Below are positions 22,387 through 30,311 of a stretch of DNA of 42,837 bases, piece by piece. The notes beneath the pieces are model-generated. The model saw only the letters and a program-made list of their open reading frames with translations, was not told the origin of the DNA and searched no databases. The position numbers and the translations under genes were made by a program. The stretch is from the IMG/VR virus record IMGVR_UViG_3300046507_000065, positions 1-42,837 of that record; one strand, written 5' to 3'. The DNA comes from a virus. Every line of letters begins with the position of its first letter. Positions within the stretch are counted from its first letter, which is position 1.

Positions 22387-24836
22387 TAGACCCTTCTGGT
22401 TCTTGAGGTGAAGTTGGCAATCCACTCCGCAGAGATGATCGAGGACGGGAGGTAGCTGTCGTTGACAAGGTCTACGGTCACACGGTCGTTCTGAGCGAGG
22501 AGTGGGATGGGCAGAATACCATCACCGAGGGCGATGCTGTCTGCGCGGTTGTCGGGATCGCCCATGAGGCGACCACTGGTTTCGTAAGAGCGACTGAGGA
22601 TGCCCTGAAGGGTCACCTCGGCTCTGAGGTAGGCGGTCTTGCCGAAGCGGACCAGCAGCTTGATCAACTGGAGGCGTCCATCGGTGCGAACCGAAGGGGA
22701 ACCAGCCGTGCTGCTCTCGCGGAGGAAGATCGTGCTTAGACGGTACCGGCTCTCGTAGTTCAGGCCCACGTAGATCGGCACGTCACGCAGATCGCCCACA
22801 AGCGTGAAGGACGTCGAGGTGACGTTCAGTGCATGCAGGAGTAGACCGGGGCCAACATTGGTGCCACCAGCGCCACTCACGAGGACGTAGTCGTATCCAG
22901 TCAGGTCAGCGGTGACGGTCGTCCGGTCGAACACAGGATCGTAGGTGCGGCCCGTGGGCGGCAGGACGATGCGATGATCGAGGTTGATCGTGAAGCCGAT
23001 CCCGTCGTCAACGTTGCCAGCTTGGATGTCGATGCTCTCCAGCCAGACCTTGCCCGAGGTCGTCTGGAGCAGGACGTAGAGTTTGCTCTCGATGAACCAG
23101 AAGTCGAAGATCTTGGAGACGTTCGGGAACTCCCAGCGCGACCAGCTTGACTGGACCTTGCTGCGCTCCTGCACGAAGTACTTGTAGACGTACAATCCCC
23201 CGCCACCCTCGTCGGTCTGGACGATCACCACGTCCTCGTGGGTCGAGGCGCGTATCCTGACGATGTCACCACGCAGGTACGTCGGAACGTGACCAGTGAT
23301 GTCAGTGGCGGACCCGAGTTCACTTCCGGGGTCTATGGTGTACTCGCGGACCATGGAGAACTGGCCACGCTTTACCGGGAAGTACATGTTGTCCCCGTTC
23401 ACCACCGGACGGCAGCGGGAGGACATCGAGTACTGGGTCGAGGGCTTGATGTTGACCGTCTTGTTGGTCAGCGTATCGTTGCCTGCGAGCATGGACTGCG
23501 AGTTGTCGGAGCAGAGGATCAGCCGGTCGGCAAAGCCTGTGGCGGATCTCAGGACGGACACATCGGTCTCCGAGGAGGCCACGTCGATTGGGTCGTCATC
23601 CACGTTGGTGGTGGCGGACATCTTCCAGAAGTCGAACGGACCACCGGCACGGCCAAGCACGGCGTTCTCCCCCGAGAGGAAGGTCAGCCGGTTCTTGAAC
23701 CAAGTGATGTCACTGACTGGAGACCCGACGAACGAAGGCTGCGGGCTGGTGATCTCGTCACCGCACTTGCGGCGCTCCCACGCGACAGGACCGAAGGTGA
23801 ATGACCCGTCAGACTGACGCACGAGGGCGTGTGGCATGGTTTCGCCTTGGAAGGCTAGTGGCGTACCCGGCTTCGCGCATTCCACCCAGCGGCCACCTGT
23901 GATGCCCCAGGTCCCATCGTTGGGCGTGAAGCGGACGTAGTAGTCGTCGTAGGCCGTCGTGACGGAACCCTTGACCTTGATTGCCACGCCGGGGAAGGCG
24001 AAGGGCGGTAGGTCGGAGAAGTCCTGCGTCTCGTACTGGATGGCCTTGCAGGCATGCCCGTTGAAGCCGTCCTCTACCGTGACGTGGAACGGGTTGGCTG
24101 AGGTCAGGTAGATGACACCCTTGCCCACCGCGATGCCCATCGAGCCAGCTAGCGTCGTCGTCAGGTTCTTGTCGGAGGTCTTGTAGGTCCAAGCCGTTGT
24201 ACCGTTGACCGTGAGGCCAAGGTTCTGGGTCTCGCCGGTAGCCAGACGCCTAGCGATGTAGGCCGTATCCACGCCAGGGCTCTGCGCACCCGAGGTCCCA
24301 TCAGGGGTCGTGTAGCTGGCCCGTAGGACGCCGTCGATCAGGATGTTGTAGGTCTTGCCGTAGTTACCGGCCATGACGTAGATCATCGCCTCGTAGGGCT
24401 GCGGGGTCTCAAGCGCACCGGGGTCCATCTGGACTGCACGCTGGGTGTTCGTCATGTAGGTGTAGTCGCCAATGGTCGTCGTCCGGTACGGCGGGTCCGC
24501 TGGGGTGCCTGTGTACTGGAGGTACTGAAGACCACCGGGGTAGTTCACTTGCCGCTCGACGCCGTCCAAGGTGAACACGCGGACACCGGCCTTCGACCAG
24601 ATGGTCTCGTAGCGCTCGTTGATGTCCCGGTTGATGGGATGGCAGTGGATCGGGTTCGAGGTGAAGTCGCCCAGTAGCTGGGGACCACGGACGAGCGGCG
24701 GACGCTTGATGAGACCATCCACCACGGTCGAGTGGGCGTTGACCTGAATGTCGCCCTGAGACGCCAACCGCAGGGCCATTGCCTGCTGGCTGACGCCATT
24801 GATGAAGTTCGGGATCGTGCTGGAGATCCGGCTCAT
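22386..24836 (-). CDS. Tail tubular protein B, nozzle (T7 gp12-like)
   Basis: This is an 816-residue beta-rich protein; T7 gp12 has 794. Signature segments are IPNFINGVSQQAMALRLASQ at the start, then TYMTNTQRAVQMDP, FKNRLTFLSGENAVLGRAGG and WKMSATTNVDDDPIDVAS. It forms the tail nozzle below gp11 and anchors fibres. The ATG overlaps the preceding TGA. Confidence 0.95.
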   Translation of the reverse strand: MSRISSTIPNFINGVSQQAMALRLASQGDIQVNAHSTVVDGLIKRPPLVRGPQLLGDFTSNPIHCHPINRDINERYETIWSKAGVRVFTLDGVERQVNYPGGLQYLQYTGTPADPPYRTTTIGDYTYMTNTQRAVQMDPGALETPQPYEAMIYVMAGNYGKTYNILIDGVLRASYTTPDGTSGAQSPGVDTAYIARRLATGETQNLGLTVNGTTAWTYKTSDKNLTTTLAGSMGIAVGKGVIYLTSANPFHVTVEDGFNGHACKAIQYETQDFSDLPPFAFPGVAIKVKGSVTTAYDDYYVRFTPNDGTWGITGGRWVECAKPGTPLAFQGETMPHALVRQSDGSFTFGPVAWERRKCGDEITSPQPSFVGSPVSDITWFKNRLTFLSGENAVLGRAGGPFDFWKMSATTNVDDDPIDVASSETDVSVLRSATGFADRLILCSDNSQSMLAGNDTLTNKTVNIKPSTQYSMSSRCRPVVNGDNMYFPVKRGQFSMVREYTIDPGSELGSATDITGHVPTYLRGDIVRIRASTHEDVVIVQTDEGGGGLYVYKYFVQERSKVQSSWSRWEFPNVSKIFDFWFIESKLYVLLQTTSGKVWLESIDIQAGNVDDGIGFTINLDHRIVLPPTGRTYDPVFDRTTVTADLTGYDYVLVSGAGGTNVGPGLLLHALNVTSTSFTLVGDLRDVPIYVGLNYESRYRLSTIFLRESSTAGSPSVRTDGRLQLIKLLVRFGKTAYLRAEVTLQGILSRSYETSGRLMGDPDNRADSIALGDGILPIPLLAQNDRVTVDLVNDSYLPSSIISAEWIANFTSRTRRV

Positions 24837-25426
24837 CGACGTGCGAGGAGGCCCTGCATGAAGGTGCTGTCGTTCAGCATGTTCGGATCGGTGCTGTCGA
24901 TCTCCGCGTCCATTACCCGCGCGAGGGCGAAGGCCTCATCGGTGGCGGTGTAGGAGTGGACGTAGTTGTCGCTGAAGTACTGGTCTTGGTACTTGCGGGC
25001 CGCTTTGATCGTGGCGTAGTTGGCAACGACGGGCGGAAGCTCCTCGAACGGGAGACCAAGGGTGATCTCCAGTGACACAGGCTTCGTCCAGACGAACGTG
25101 TGGTCGTCCTTGTTGTAGAGCTTGGTGCCACGCTGGACGGCATCGGTGCTGGCATCGTCGCCATCGGTGTCTACCCGGAGCGTGTTGCGGGGCAGGACGA
25201 TGAAGCCGTTCTGATCCGGCGCGATGATGTACTTGCTTTCAGTGTTGAAGCTGAGCCCCTGTGTCTGCACTTCCACGAGGACAGAACGGAGGGTATTGCT
25301 GGCCAAAGACGCGTCGATGATCTGGTTGTCGTCCATCGTGGAGATGGGACTGTTCGCCGTGGTGGCGAGGATCACGTTGATCGCCTCAAGCTCCGTAAGC
25401 GGCGTCAGGCCGTCAAGTGAAGACAT
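24833..25426 (-). CDS. Tail tubular protein A, adaptor (T7 gp11-like)
   Basis: This is a 197-residue protein, the same size as T7 gp11 (196). It begins with LTELEAINVILATTANSPIS and has FVWTKPVSLEITLGLPFEEL followed by a long C-terminal helix ending in a small hydrophobic patch. It joins the portal to the nozzle. AAGGAA lies before the ATG. It follows the capsid terminator. Confidence 0.93.
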   Translation of the reverse strand: MSSLDGLTPLTELEAINVILATTANSPISTMDDNQIIDASLASNTLRSVLVEVQTQGLSFNTESKYIIAPDQNGFIVLPRNTLRVDTDGDDASTDAVQRGTKLYNKDDHTFVWTKPVSLEITLGLPFEELPPVVANYATIKAARKYQDQYFSDNYVHSYTATDEAFALARVMDAEIDSTDPNMLNDSTFMQGLLARR

Positions 25427-25441
25427 AGAGGTTCCTTAAAC

Positions 25442-25478
25442 GAAAAAACGCCGAGGCCCCAATGAAGGAGCCCCGGCT
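25442..25478 (-). terminator. Rho-independent terminator after the capsid gene
   Basis: The minus strand forms an 11-base-pair stem (GCCGGGGCTCC / GGGGCCTCGGC, two G-U pairs, six-base loop) followed by G and six T. The position equals T-phi of T7, just downstream of the major capsid gene. Confidence 0.92.
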
Positions 25479-25485
25479 GGGTAGA

Positions 25486-26409
25486 CTAGAGGATGGACAG
25501 TTCGACTGCCGCTTCCGGGCGAACCGGACCATGGCCCATCGCGTACTTGGCGACGAACAGGGTGCCCTGACGAGCGATCTGGTACTCGCTCTCGGCCTTC
25601 AGATCCATCAGCTTGACCGTACCAACCGCAGAGCGGTGGGTGATCAGACCAGCGGTCTTCGAGAAGTCACCGAGGTACTTGCCCGTAACGATGTTGGTGT
25701 TAGGCAGGTTGGCCGTCTTGACCGGGAGGATCTCCGCGATCATTGCGACGTCGCCGTTTGCGTACGAACCTTCGCCACCCCAGTCCTTGTTGATGACCTT
25801 GGTGTTCTTGACCAAGGCGTAGTACTGGGCAGGCTTCATGTACGAGTAGCGCTCCGTGGACGGAACGAACTTGTCATCGAGCAGAGCAGCGGCGTCGAAG
25901 TGGGCATCGGCGAACAGCGAGCTATCCGTGAGGAAGGCGGCGTTGATCAGCTTGCCACCGCCCTGAAGGCCAGTGACGCGAGCGCCCTGACGGGAAGCGA
26001 GGATGCCGTTGATGGCGACGTTCTTGTCGAACGCCTGTGCAAGCTCTTCACCCATCTGCTTGGTGAACTCGCCACGGACGTCAACATGCAGCTTGGCCTC
26101 TTCGATGTTTGCAATGAACGTCGAGGTCAGGAGCAGATCGTCGATGGTGATCACGACTTCGTTGACCGGGATCGTGCCGCCGAGGACTTCGGTACCCGGA
26201 GTATGGTACGCGGCGTTACCCGAGCGACCCGTGGCGTAGAACGAAGCGGACTTGCCGTTGGCAATCGTGCGGACCTGGTGGCGGTCTACGAACTGCGAGG
26301 TGCGAGCGAAGGCAGTCAGGATTTCGCCGGTCGCGACCTTGAGGAACAGAGCATCTGCTGCGCCTGCGCCATTGGCCTGACCAAGAGGAGAAACAATAGC
26401 GTTAGCCAT
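25486..26409 (-). CDS. Major capsid protein (T7 gp10-like)
   Basis: This is a 307-residue protein with the T7-type capsid layout: an N-terminal arm (NAIVSPLGQANGAGAADALF), a spine helix region around 130-160 (FTKQMGEELAQAFDKNVAIN), and a C-terminal segment with TNIVTGKYLGDFSKTAGLIT and LMDLKAESEYQIARQGTLFV. It builds the HK97-fold icosahedral shell. AAGGAA lies nine bases before the ATG at 26409; the open frame extending to 26541 lies in untranslated leader. A terminator follows at once and no slippage site for a longer form is visible. Confidence 0.95.
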   Translation of the reverse strand: MANAIVSPLGQANGAGAADALFLKVATGEILTAFARTSQFVDRHQVRTIANGKSASFYATGRSGNAAYHTPGTEVLGGTIPVNEVVITIDDLLLTSTFIANIEEAKLHVDVRGEFTKQMGEELAQAFDKNVAINGILASRQGARVTGLQGGGKLINAAFLTDSSLFADAHFDAAALLDDKFVPSTERYSYMKPAQYYALVKNTKVINKDWGGEGSYANGDVAMIAEILPVKTANLPNTNIVTGKYLGDFSKTAGLITHRSAVGTVKLMDLKAESEYQIARQGTLFVAKYAMGHGPVRPEAAVELSIL

Positions 26410-26638
26410 TGGGTAGTGTTCCTTATTGTTGTTCGGAAGGATGTGCGCGGTGCGCGGGTAGTCACCGCCTAGAAGAGGACAGTGTGACTTGCTTCGAACG
26501 AACAGAAGGATTGGTGGGAGAGGCTGGAGTGGAACCAGCACAGCATTAAGCGGGGCGTTTACAGCGCCTTGGTCTCGCCAGTGACGGCTCTCCCTGAGGT
26601 CCCCGGCATGCCTAGGGCAGAGACCGGGGGGTATTTAT
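26410..26638. other. Capsid gene leader region
   Basis: These 229 bases hold no gene. I see no class A or B promoter motif here, unlike T7, where the strongest promoter precedes gene 10. On the minus strand the leader starts with an AT-rich repeat (ATAAATAAATA), then a GC-rich stretch (CCCCCCGGTCTC) and many potential stems (GCCGGGGACCTC region). A structured 5' leader or RNA-processing site is possible. Confidence 0.4.
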
Positions 26639-27385
26639 TTATTTGGAAGCGATCCTCGTCTGACCGACGCGGCCACCCTTGGCAACCTTGACGGTCGGGT
26701 AGCGATCACCCTTCGTGACCTTGGCGGTCGGGTACGGATCGGCCGTCTTGGCTGCTGCCTTGGAGATCCGCGTTGCGGCGGTATCCGGTGGGGCAGACGG
26801 ACCCTGCTGAGGAGCGGCCTTGGGCGTAGACATGGCAACACCACGGCCAGCCGTAGGAGAGCCTGCGCTCTTCTCGAAGGACTGGACGTTATCCTTGAAG
26901 CCTTTCATGGAGGCCTTTACGGCATCGGCCACGAAGCCTTGGATGGTGTTCTTGCCGGGAGCCTCAAGGTTCGCACCCTTCGTGACCTTGCCGGTGGGCG
27001 AGGCTGGAAGGTTCGCTGCCTTGGAGGTCAACGAGCGTGGGCGCTTTGGCTGATCGACCGAGGGCTTGATCACGTCGTCCTTGGTCTTGCGATCCACGAT
27101 GACGGGAGACGGCTTCGGTGTTGCTCTGGATACTCGGGTGGCTGCGGTGTCCGGTGGTGCGTTTGGACCCTTCTGCGTGCCAGCCGGTTGTGAGGCTGGG
27201 CGCGGCGTGGGCGTGGGCGTGGCGGAGGGGCGAGGCGTCGGAACAGGTACGGACTTCGCCGTCTTCGTTGCCGATGCCTTGGCCTTCTCACCCTTGAGCT
27301 TGGTCGAGTAGGACTTGCCGCTCCAAGAGAACGTGGACTTGCCAGCCGTGCGGGCTGCTGAGAATGCTTTACTGAAGCTGGCCAT
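26639..27385 (-). CDS. Basic repeat protein 2, paralogue of the preceding gene
   Basis: This is a 248-residue protein, very rich in Lys, Ala, Pro, Thr and Ser and probably largely unstructured. Residues 1-35 form a small module (FSAARTAGKSTFSWSGKSYS, then TKLKGE) shared with the adjacent gene. Later it has two copies of APPDTAATR(V/I)S (about 75 and 195) and three related (P)TxKVTKG units. The ATG overlaps the preceding stop. The 'WxGKxYxTK' module occurs in other podophage proteins as I recall. Possibly a minor capsid, decoration or DNA-binding protein. Confidence 0.75.
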   Translation of the reverse strand: MASFSKAFSAARTAGKSTFSWSGKSYSTKLKGEKAKASATKTAKSVPVPTPRPSATPTPTPRPASQPAGTQKGPNAPPDTAATRVSRATPKPSPVIVDRKTKDDVIKPSVDQPKRPRSLTSKAANLPASPTGKVTKGANLEAPGKNTIQGFVADAVKASMKGFKDNVQSFEKSAGSPTAGRGVAMSTPKAAPQQGPSAPPDTAATRISKAAAKTADPYPTAKVTKGDRYPTVKVAKGGRVGQTRIASK

Positions 27386-28089
27386 TATGAACTCGGTTTG
27401 TTGGCGCGTTTGGCGGCGGATCTGGACATGGCGGAACCCTTAGCAGCGTACCAGACGCCTTCAGGAACTGGGCCAATCCCGCGTGCCTTCTTCGTGTTCC
27501 TGGCCATACGCGGGGCTGTGCCTGCGGTGATGGGTGCTGGCGTGAATGGGCGGTTCTTGATCTCCGCTGCCTTACGGGCGATAGCAGAAGTTGGACGGGC
27601 GATGCCTACGGCCTTGATAGGCTGCGGTCCCTGCATGGGGGCCTTCTTCTCCGAGGACGAGGTCGTGGATGCCGTCTTGATCGTGGTGTCTTTGCCAGCG
27701 GTCGGTGCGTTGTCCACAGCGGCCTGAAGCGGGTTCGGCTTGCTCTGCGACTGACCGGAGGAGTTCTGGCCGGGACGCGTCGGTGCCTTGAATGCTGCGG
27801 GTGCTGAGGCCTTCTTCGGAGCCGAGGCCTTCTTGGCCGGGGCGGAAGCGCCGTTGGTGTCTTGGGCTGCGACCTTGACGGTGCGGGTGTACGCTTCCTG
27901 CTTACCGTAGATGCGGCTGGAGCCTGTGCCCACGCCGGTCTTCTCGCTCTGATACGGATCTTTGCGCATCGGGGTGGCGACCGTCTTGGTCTCGCCCTTC
28001 AGCTTCGTTGAGTAGGTCTTGCCGTCGTGTGTGACGGTTGGTTCACCGGCCTTGCGAGCGGCGAGTAGCTTGGAACTAAAGGTGGGCAT
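27385..28089 (-). CDS. Basic repeat protein 1
   Basis: This is a 234-residue protein with the same N-terminal module as its neighbour (MPTFSSKLLAARKAGEPTVT, then DGKTYSTKLKGE), followed by low-complexity Ala/Lys/Pro/Ser sequence and a basic end (KARGIGPVPEGVWYAAKGSA). I chose the ATG at 28089 because it aligns with the paralogue; the frame is open to 28134. It overlaps the end of Rz1. Location just before the capsid suggests a virion protein. Function unknown. Confidence 0.72.
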   Translation of the reverse strand: MPTFSSKLLAARKAGEPTVTHDGKTYSTKLKGETKTVATPMRKDPYQSEKTGVGTGSSRIYGKQEAYTRTVKVAAQDTNGASAPAKKASAPKKASAPAAFKAPTRPGQNSSGQSQSKPNPLQAAVDNAPTAGKDTTIKTASTTSSSEKKAPMQGPQPIKAVGIARPTSAIARKAAEIKNRPFTPAPITAGTAPRMARNTKKARGIGPVPEGVWYAAKGSAMSRSAAKRANKPSS

Positions 28090-28366
28090 CGGGGGCACCA
28101 AGGTTATCGTAGAACAGGATGAGGCGTTGGCCACATGCCGTCTTCGTGGTTTCGGATTGCTTGAGCTTCCCGATGAGGGCGATGGTCGCCTTCTTGGTCA
28201 GCGGTCCCTGCGCCGGTCGCGGTACTTCTTGATCGAAGCAGATGCGTAGGTCCGCAGGTAGTTCAGGGTAGACAGGAGGTACGTGCTTAACGCCAAAGCT
28301 GGCGCAGCCGTTCAGTGTCAGCGCCACTAAGGCACTCACGATCAGCATCTTGAAGCGCATCAACAT
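28076..28366 (-). CDS. Rz1: Outer-membrane spanin subunit (Rz1-like lipoprotein)
   Basis: This is a 96-residue lipoprotein with signal MRFKMLIVSALVALTLNGC (lipobox LNGC), then a Pro-containing mature part (VPPVYPELPADL). Its start lies about 80 bases inside the Rz gene in another frame, the classic embedded or overlapped spanin arrangement. With Rz it fuses inner and outer membranes in the last step of lysis. The mature part is longer than lambda Rz1. The start could be 28366 or 28360. Confidence 0.88.
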   Translation of the reverse strand: MLMRFKMLIVSALVALTLNGCASFGVKHVPPVYPELPADLRICFDQEVPRPAQGPLTKKATIALIGKLKQSETTKTACGQRLILFYDNLGAPDAHL

Positions 28367-28613
28367 AGGCGTTCAGTCCATCAATGTCGGAGTTCAATTC
28401 GGTCAGACGTTCGTGGGCCTTGCGGGCCTCTTCGGTGTCTGCGGTGTATGCGGCTTGTTCGGTCTTCCTCAGCGTCTCGGACAGGGCTAGCTGTTCCTTG
28501 ACGACGGAGAGTTCGGCTGCGTGTTTGCTATCGAGACGCCCCTTGCCGTAGATGATCCCGACAATGGCGAGGAGCGCGATGCATGTTGCGATCCATTTAT
28601 AGACAGTTGTCAT
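28287..28613 (-). CDS. Rz: Inner-membrane spanin subunit (Rz-like)
   Basis: This is a 108-residue protein with an N-terminal transmembrane helix (residues 6-24, WIATCIALLAIVGIIYGKG) and a periplasmic coiled coil (30-95), the i-spanin layout. It partners the overlapping Rz1-like lipoprotein. The ATG overlaps the preceding TGA. Confidence 0.88.
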   Translation of the reverse strand: MTTVYKWIATCIALLAIVGIIYGKGRLDSKHAAELSVVKEQLALSETLRKTEQAAYTADTEEARKAHERLTELNSDIDGLNAYVDALQDADRECLSGADTERLRQLWR

Positions 28614-28837
28614 TGGGGCTGCGGTTCCGGTGAATTGGTGTTGGAGAGGGCGGTGCGATAGTCCATGTGACCAATCGTGGTGTAGGCCGTAAACATCGCC
28701 GGGATGAGTACGGTGATCCCTACGGCTGCTGTCTCAAGCTTGAGAGCCAGGGCAGCGCATAGGGTTGACCACGAGAGGACCATAGAGACACCCAACCAGA
28801 GCTTCGAAGTTCTCCGAGTTGAGTGCTTGGTAGGCAT
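28610..28837 (-). CDS. Two-span membrane protein, candidate holin or antiholin
   Basis: This is a 75-residue protein with a basic N-terminus (PTKHSTRRTSK), two hydrophobic helices (about 13-33 and 37-56) and a polar tail ending PEPQPQ. It lies between a lipoprotein and the spanins, next to the endolysin, where a holin is expected. A T7-type holin also exists at 12763-12957, so one may act as antiholin, or this may be the main holin for the M15 endolysin. Confidence 0.65.
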   Translation of the reverse strand: MPTKHSTRRTSKLWLGVSMVLSWSTLCAALALKLETAAVGITVLIPAMFTAYTTIGHMDYRTALSNTNSPEPQPQ

Positions 28838-29007
28838 TAGCGGAACGAGTGTTCCGACTTGGCTTCGTGCGACGGGCTGGAGTGGTCAGCCTTGACTACT
28901 GCCGGATGGCTGTTGTTGCGACCGCTGTCGCTGAACGATGCCTGATTGGCACAGGATGCCACCATTGCCGAAAGGGCGAGGACGGCTACTGCGAGAAACT
29001 TCTTCAT
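28837..29007 (-). CDS. Small lipoprotein in the lysis cassette
   Basis: This is a 56-residue protein with a lipoprotein signal (MKKFLAVAVLALSAMVASC, lipobox VASC) and a short His/Ser-rich mature chain. AAAGG precedes the ATG at 29007. The stop overlaps the next start (TAATG). It could support lysis or exclude superinfecting phages in the prophage state. Family not recognised. Confidence 0.75.
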   Translation of the reverse strand: MKKFLAVAVLALSAMVASCANQASFSDSGRNNSHPAVVKADHSSPSHEAKSEHSFR

Positions 29008-29020
29008 GATGTGACCTTTC

Positions 29021-29422
29021 TTATGCGGGGTACTGCTTGAATGGCAGTTGGTAGTGCGGCCCGTCCTTGAAGGTCTTCCAGTCGCCGCCCCACTCAATGG
29101 GGACTTTCTCGATCTTGGCAGCTTCCTTCACGATGGGTGCGAACTTGTTGTAGACGGCCCAGTCCCAAGAGGGCTGACCGCTGATGATGGGGACCAGATC
29201 GACCGCGTGGGCCAACCCGTCCTTTCCGGGGATGTGCCGGGAGTTCATCGTGGATGAAACGCCTTTGGCCACGTTCTTCTTCTGCTGTGCCACCGAGCGC
29301 GTGCCCTCCATGACCGTGAAGTCGATGGTTGACATGAGTGCTGCTCGCTTGACGACGCGGACGAGATCGGGGTGTACGGCCCCCAGCTTAGAGACGCTGG
29401 GGGCGCTGAGTGTGATCGGCAT
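29021..29422 (-). CDS. M15-family endolysin (L-alanyl-D-glutamate peptidase type)
   Basis: This is a 133-residue peptidase. It shows the zinc-binding pattern of the VanY/M15 family: FTVMEGTRSVAQQKKNVAKG, then SRHIPGKDGLAHAVDLVP (His...Asp), and a final WGGDWKTFKDGPHYQL (Asp/His). It cleaves peptide stems of peptidoglycan at lysis. T7 uses an amidase (gp3.5) that also inhibits its RNA polymerase; no such gene is seen here. No signal peptide, so it needs a holin. The ATG overlaps the scaffold stop (TAATG). Confidence 0.92.
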   Translation of the reverse strand: MPITLSAPSVSKLGAVHPDLVRVVKRAALMSTIDFTVMEGTRSVAQQKKNVAKGVSSTMNSRHIPGKDGLAHAVDLVPIISGQPSWDWAVYNKFAPIVKEAAKIEKVPIEWGGDWKTFKDGPHYQLPFKQYPA

Positions 29423-30222
29423 TAGACGAGGTTCGACCGTCCGAGCTTGGCAGCGACCTGTGCGGTGTACGCGGGGTCTTTGGTGCCGTAGCGCGGATCG
29501 GCCATGGCCTTGGTGACTTCAGCCCACGAGCCAAAGGTCGTAGCTTCGGCGCGGCCAGGCTTGCCACCGAGGAGCGTCTTCGGGGCTTTACCGTAGTAGG
29601 CTTCGTAACGAGAGCGGAGCTTCGAGACACCTTCGACAGCCTTGGTGACGTCGGTGTCACCCATGATGGCGTTGTACTCTTCGATTTCGCCTGCGGTCAG
29701 GCCTGTGGTGGCCCAGAGCAGCATGGCTTCGAGGTTGTCCTTGCCACCGGCTGCGTCGTTCATCTTGTAGTCGATGAGTTCCTGCTGAGCCTGCTGGCCT
29801 GCGATGTAGGCATCTACCGTAGCTTTGGAGAAGCCCATCTCGGCTGCAAGTTCATAGTCGTCGTCGTCAAGCTGGCCGTCGTTCTCTGCGAAGCGTTCGG
29901 TCAGATGGAAGACCAGATCTTCGGCGGTAACCTCGACCTCTTCTTCGTCATCCTCGGACGGCTCTTCGTCGTCTTCGGCAGGCTCTTCGTCTTCGTCCGG
30001 TGTCTCTTCGACTTCATCTTCTGAGGGCTCTTCGACCTCTTCGATGTCTTCCGGGCTGATCTCTTCGACGTCGGCTTCGGTGATGTTGCCCTTCTCCAGC
30101 TTGATGCTGGCTAGGACTTCTTCGGTACTCTCGGGTGCGTTTGCGGCCTCGGCTTCGAGGTTGGCGAGTACCTGATCCTCAGTGGGAACTGATCCTGCGC
30201 CTACGGTTACGCTGTCGGTCAT
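29422..30222 (-). CDS. Scaffolding protein (T7 gp9-like)
   Basis: This is a 266-residue protein with a strongly acidic middle (about 40-100, runs of Glu and Asp) and a basic helical C-terminus, as in T7 gp9, which guides capsid assembly and then leaves. It lies between portal and capsid genes as in T7, though the lysis cassette now separates it from the capsid. Confidence 0.9.
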   Translation of the reverse strand: MTDSVTVGAGSVPTEDQVLANLEAEAANAPESTEEVLASIKLEKGNITEADVEEISPEDIEEVEEPSEDEVEETPDEDEEPAEDDEEPSEDDEEEVEVTAEDLVFHLTERFAENDGQLDDDDYELAAEMGFSKATVDAYIAGQQAQQELIDYKMNDAAGGKDNLEAMLLWATTGLTAGEIEEYNAIMGDTDVTKAVEGVSKLRSRYEAYYGKAPKTLLGGKPGRAEATTFGSWAEVTKAMADPRYGTKDPAYTAQVAAKLGRSNLV

Positions 30223-30311
30223 TCGGCTGGCACGTATACGGTGACCGGCTTAACCGGGGTTGCTTCTGCTGGCTTGGGCTTGACCCGTGTGGTCTTCACT
30301 TCTTCAGTCAT
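30219..30311 (-). CDS. Possible small basic protein (30 aa)
   Basis: This is a 30-residue Lys/Pro/Val peptide. The ATG overlaps the portal stop (TAATG) and the stop overlaps the scaffold start (ATGA), so it fits exactly between two structural genes. It may be a real small protein or a coupling leader for scaffold translation. Confidence 0.45.
   Translation of the reverse strand: MTEEVKTTRVKPKPAEATPVKPVTVYVPAE

Noticed and set aside
25442-25520. Programmed frameshift making a longer capsid form as in T7 10A/10B
   Set aside because: The strong terminator follows the capsid stop within a few bases and no extension frame or slippery site is visible.
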